From positions 3,528,501 through 3,592,500 of the forward strand of contig NZ_CP016499.1 in NCBI RefSeq assembly GCF_001713475.1: a stretch of 64,000 nucleotides of DNA. Direction: 5' to 3'. This stretch comes from Agrobacterium sp. RAC06 (lineage in GTDB: Bacteria > Pseudomonadota > Alphaproteobacteria > Rhizobiales > Rhizobiaceae). The stretch's first letter is position 1, and each line of letters starts with the position of its first letter. The position numbers were made by a program, and so were the translations under genes. The notes under the pieces were generated by a model. That model did not search any database, was not told where the DNA came from, and worked only from the letters and a program-made list of their open reading frames with translations. Below, piece by piece: positions 62,129 through 64,000 of the stretch.

Positions 62129-62156
62129 AAGTGACGTAAATGAACAATCGTCACTT
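62129..62156. promoter_or_regulatory. inverted repeat, candidate TetR operator of the efflux genes
   Basis: Perfect 8-base arms AAGTGACG and CGTCACTT separated by 12 bases, between the tetR end and the adaptor start. It overlaps the last codons of tetR. Could be the repressor site or a structure ending tetR transcription. Confidence 0.45.
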
Positions 62157-62816
62157 TGCAAGTGGTGACCGCAGTGCAGTATCGATCAGGGCGACGACTT
62201 CCCGACAACGTGTTGCCATTATGCCAGCCTTCTCCATTCCCGTCATGACAGGGTGGATGACGCAGGCCAGTGCATCGAAGGATGTGTTTGCCAATCGCGG
62301 CACGTCGCCTGCATGGTAGACGCCTTCCCGAATGCCGGCATGGATGATTTCCGCGATCATGCCGACGACGATCTCGCGGTACCGATCGCCGCAATCGAGT
62401 TCCTCTGTGATCGTCACGAGGATCATCTCGAACACGAAGGGTGCATCCTTCTGCTCGGAGAGGTGCTCCTGCATGAGATGGTGGGCGAGGGCGTAAAGCC
62501 GTTCGGGGGCGGGCTTGTCGCTGGCCAGAGACTTCAATGCATGGAGCGTCTGCTCGATCGCGCGGGTGGCAATCGCATCAACAAGGCTCGTCTTGGTTCG
62601 AAAATGCTTGAAGACATTGGCCGGCGACATCGACAGTTCGGCCGCAATGTCTGCAATCGTGACGCTGGCATAGCCATGGGTCCGGAAAAGCTTCTCGGCG
62701 GTGTTCAGGATCTCTTCGCGCGTCTCCTCAGCGGGTCTGCGCGGACGACGCACGGGAACGCCGGCACCCTTGTCGGGGCAGCATGCGCCAGATCGTGCGC
62801 GAGGGTCCTGATCCAT
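62151..62816 (-). CDS. TetR/AcrR family transcriptional regulator
   Basis: A 221-residue TetR regulator. The helix-turn-helix (residues about 30-75) reads TREEILNTAEKLFRTHGYASVTIADIAAELSMSPANVFKHFRTKTSLVDAI, and the remainder is all-helical ligand domain. AAAGG precedes ATG 62816; a frame that runs back into purC is rejected. It lies immediately upstream of the efflux adaptor gene on the same strand and 13 bases after purC, so it may be read from the purC promoter. Repression of the pump is inferred from position. Confidence 0.9.
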   Translation of the reverse strand: MDQDPRARSGACCPDKGAGVPVRRPRRPAEETREEILNTAEKLFRTHGYASVTIADIAAELSMSPANVFKHFRTKTSLVDAIATRAIEQTLHALKSLASDKPAPERLYALAHHLMQEHLSEQKDAPFVFEMILVTITEELDCGDRYREIVVGMIAEIIHAGIREGVYHAGDVPRLANTSFDALACVIHPVMTGMEKAGIMATRCREVVALIDTALRSPLAK

Positions 62817-62829
62817 GGGGCCACCTTTC

Positions 62830-63774
62830 TCAGGGGAAGTACGATGCCAGATTCTGGCGGATACGGGCGAAGGGGCTTTCGCCTGTGTCATCAGGCTGGA
62901 ACGGCAGCCCCGTGATCGCTTCGAATGCCCTAATATAGACCTTCGATGTCTCCTCGACCAGTGATGCCGGGATTTCCGGAATGGCATCGACATAGGGATC
63001 GCAACGTTCGGCAACCCAGGCGCGGACGAAATCCTTGTCGAAACTCTGCGGGCGCTCTCCCTTTTCAAAGCTCGCCTGGTAACTGTCGGCAATCCAGTAG
63101 CGGCTGCTGTCAGGGGTGTGGATTTCATCGGCGAGGATGATCGTGCCGTTTTCGTCCGTGCCGAATTCATATTTGGTGTCGACGAGGATCAGGCCGCGCT
63201 CGGCGGCAAGCTTCTGGCCACGGGCGAACAGTGCCAATGCATAGGTTGACAGCGTTTCCCACTGCTCGGCCGTCAAAAGCTTCTTCTCGACGATCTCGTC
63301 GGGCGTCAGCGGTTCGTCGTGGCCACCGTCGAATTCCTTGCTGGTCGGCGTGATGATCGGGGTCGGGAGCTTTTCGTTGTCGCGCATGCCGTCTGGCAGG
63401 CTGATCCCGTACATCTCACGCTCGCCCTTCTTATAAAGAGTGAGGATCGATGTCCCGGTGGTACCGGCGAGGTAGCCACGGACCACGATCTCGACCGGCA
63501 GGATCTCCAGGCGCTTTCCGATCACCACGTTGGGGTCGGGATAGGAGATGACATGGTTCGGGCAGATGTCGCTGGTCTTTTCGAACCAGTAGCGTGCCGT
63601 CTGGGTCAGAACCTGGCCCTTATAGGGAATGCAGGTGAGGATCCTGTCGAAGGCGCTCAGACGATCGGTCGAGATGATGATGCGGCTGCCGTTTGGAAGG
63701 TCGTAGTTCTCACGCACCTTGCCGCGATAGTAGTTCGGCAGTTCCGGATAGTGGGCTTCGGAAAGGATGCGCAT
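62830..63774 (-). CDS. purC: phosphoribosylaminoimidazole-succinocarboxamide synthase
   Basis: A 314-residue SAICAR synthase of the longer, yeast-Ade1-like type. It has the N-terminal [43 protein letters not shown] and the C-terminal [33 protein letters not shown] with the acidic metal-binding residues. It ligates aspartate to CAIR with ATP in purine synthesis. Many rhizobia carry a second, shorter PurC in the purS-purQ-purL region; this copy is probably the other one. It is followed 13 bases later by tetR. Confidence 0.95.
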   Translation of the reverse strand: MRILSEAHYPELPNYYRGKVRENYDLPNGSRIIISTDRLSAFDRILTCIPYKGQVLTQTARYWFEKTSDICPNHVISYPDPNVVIGKRLEILPVEIVVRGYLAGTTGTSILTLYKKGEREMYGISLPDGMRDNEKLPTPIITPTSKEFDGGHDEPLTPDEIVEKKLLTAEQWETLSTYALALFARGQKLAAERGLILVDTKYEFGTDENGTIILADEIHTPDSSRYWIADSYQASFEKGERPQSFDKDFVRAWVAERCDPYVDAIPEIPASLVEETSKVYIRAFEAITGLPFQPDDTGESPFARIRQNLASYFP

Positions 63775-63863
63775 GGATGTCCTCGATGTCTCGTCGGCTG
63801 TGGCAAGTTTGACGGTGTGCCCGTTGTCCCGCGGTACCCGAAAGAGGCGGCGGTTTCAAAGAA

Positions 63864-63892
63864 AAAGCGCATGAGGCTTGCCCATGCGCTTT
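63864..63892 (-). terminator. intrinsic terminator of the gene at the right edge
   Basis: Arms AAAGCGCATG and CATGCGCTTT with a 9-base loop; on the minus strand the second arm is followed by TTCTTTG, extending its T run. It comes 15 bases after the stop at 63908. Confidence 0.7.
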
Positions 63893-63907
63893 CTATGTCA
63901 AAGGTGG

Positions 63908-64000
63908 TCAGACGGCTGCGCGATGCAGGCGACCGTTGAAGAGGCCGTTGTCCGTCGCCTGCCGAAGCGACTTGGCGGCGGCGAGCACGGCAAGGTCGAC
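63908..64000 (-). CDS. 3' end of an unidentified gene running off the window
   Basis: The last 30 codons of a minus-strand frame are seen, with residues VDLAVLAAAKSLRQATDNGL then FNGRLHRAAV and a TGA stop, followed by a good terminator. The codon choice is GC-rich in third positions like its neighbours. Too little is present to name it. Confidence 0.6.
   Translation of the reverse strand, partial: VDLAVLAAAKSLRQATDNGLFNGRLHRAAV

Noticed and set aside
1..64000. CRISPR arrays, tRNA or rRNA genes, insertion sequences or prophage
   Set aside because: No repeat-spacer pattern, no cloverleaf or rRNA sequence, no transposase, integrase or terminal repeats were recognised.

Overview
The window reads as a chromosomal segment of an alphaproteobacterium of the Rhizobiaceae type (Rhizobium/Agrobacterium/Sinorhizobium-like). 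Reasons: high GC, dense ATG/GTG genes with good Shine-Dalgarno sites, a PbpC/alpha-2-macroglobulin pair, small DUF3008 and DUF465 proteins, several GcvA-type LysR regulators, a large yeast-type PurC, and three GGAAC-N16/17-NGTT sites that match the EcfG general-stress sigma promoter. No rRNA, tRNA, CRISPR, phage or insertion sequence was seen. The genus cannot be fixed from sequence alone.

Layout. 1-8.1 kb: secreted small protein, then the envelope pair alpha-2-macroglobulin and PbpC. 8.2-10.4 kb: LysR regulator divergent from glutaryl-CoA dehydrogenase. 10.6-18.1 kb: PAS protein, glgX, stress-type small proteins, an SDR, MgtC, a lone receiver domain, riboflavin synthase and a PfkB-type phosphofructokinase. 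18.3-20.9 kb: exbB-exbD-tonB, tail-to-tail with a two-domain kinase. 22.5-29.9 kb: amino-acid catabolism. It holds pipecolate oxidase and piperideine-6-carboxylate dehydrogenase (amaA-amaB), a divergent LysR, and a 975-residue kinase/PLP-lyase fusion that may feed hydroxylysine into the same intermediate. Then purU.

31.4-40.1 kb: exopolysaccharide locus with a secreted GH5 glucanase broken by a one-base frameshift, a GT2, a Wzy/O-antigen-ligase protein, a Wzz/GumC chain-length protein without kinase, a Wzx flippase, a DUF6492 protein and a GT4. 40.4-48.0 kb: a five-gene operon that resembles the mycobacterial decaprenyl-phosphoryl-arabinose pathway (HAD-UbiA fusion, DprE1-like oxidase, small SMR-type transporter) with an extended SDR and a class III aminotransferase added. 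It faces a GT-C-like polytopic protein. This is the best candidate in the window for an undescribed pathway: a lipid-linked modified pentose made inside, flipped and transferred outside.

48.0-50.8 kb: EF-P and its two modification enzymes (epmB, epmA divergent from efp). 51.0-52.2 kb: DUF465 protein and an OxyR-like LysR that has lost both redox cysteines but sits beside a near-perfect OxyR-type operator. 52.3-56.0 kb: gabT-gabD with a divergent MerR-XRE-cupin fusion regulator. 56.1-62.8 kb: an RND efflux set (TetR, adaptor, pump, outer-membrane factor) all on the minus strand behind purC. The window ends inside one further minus-strand gene.
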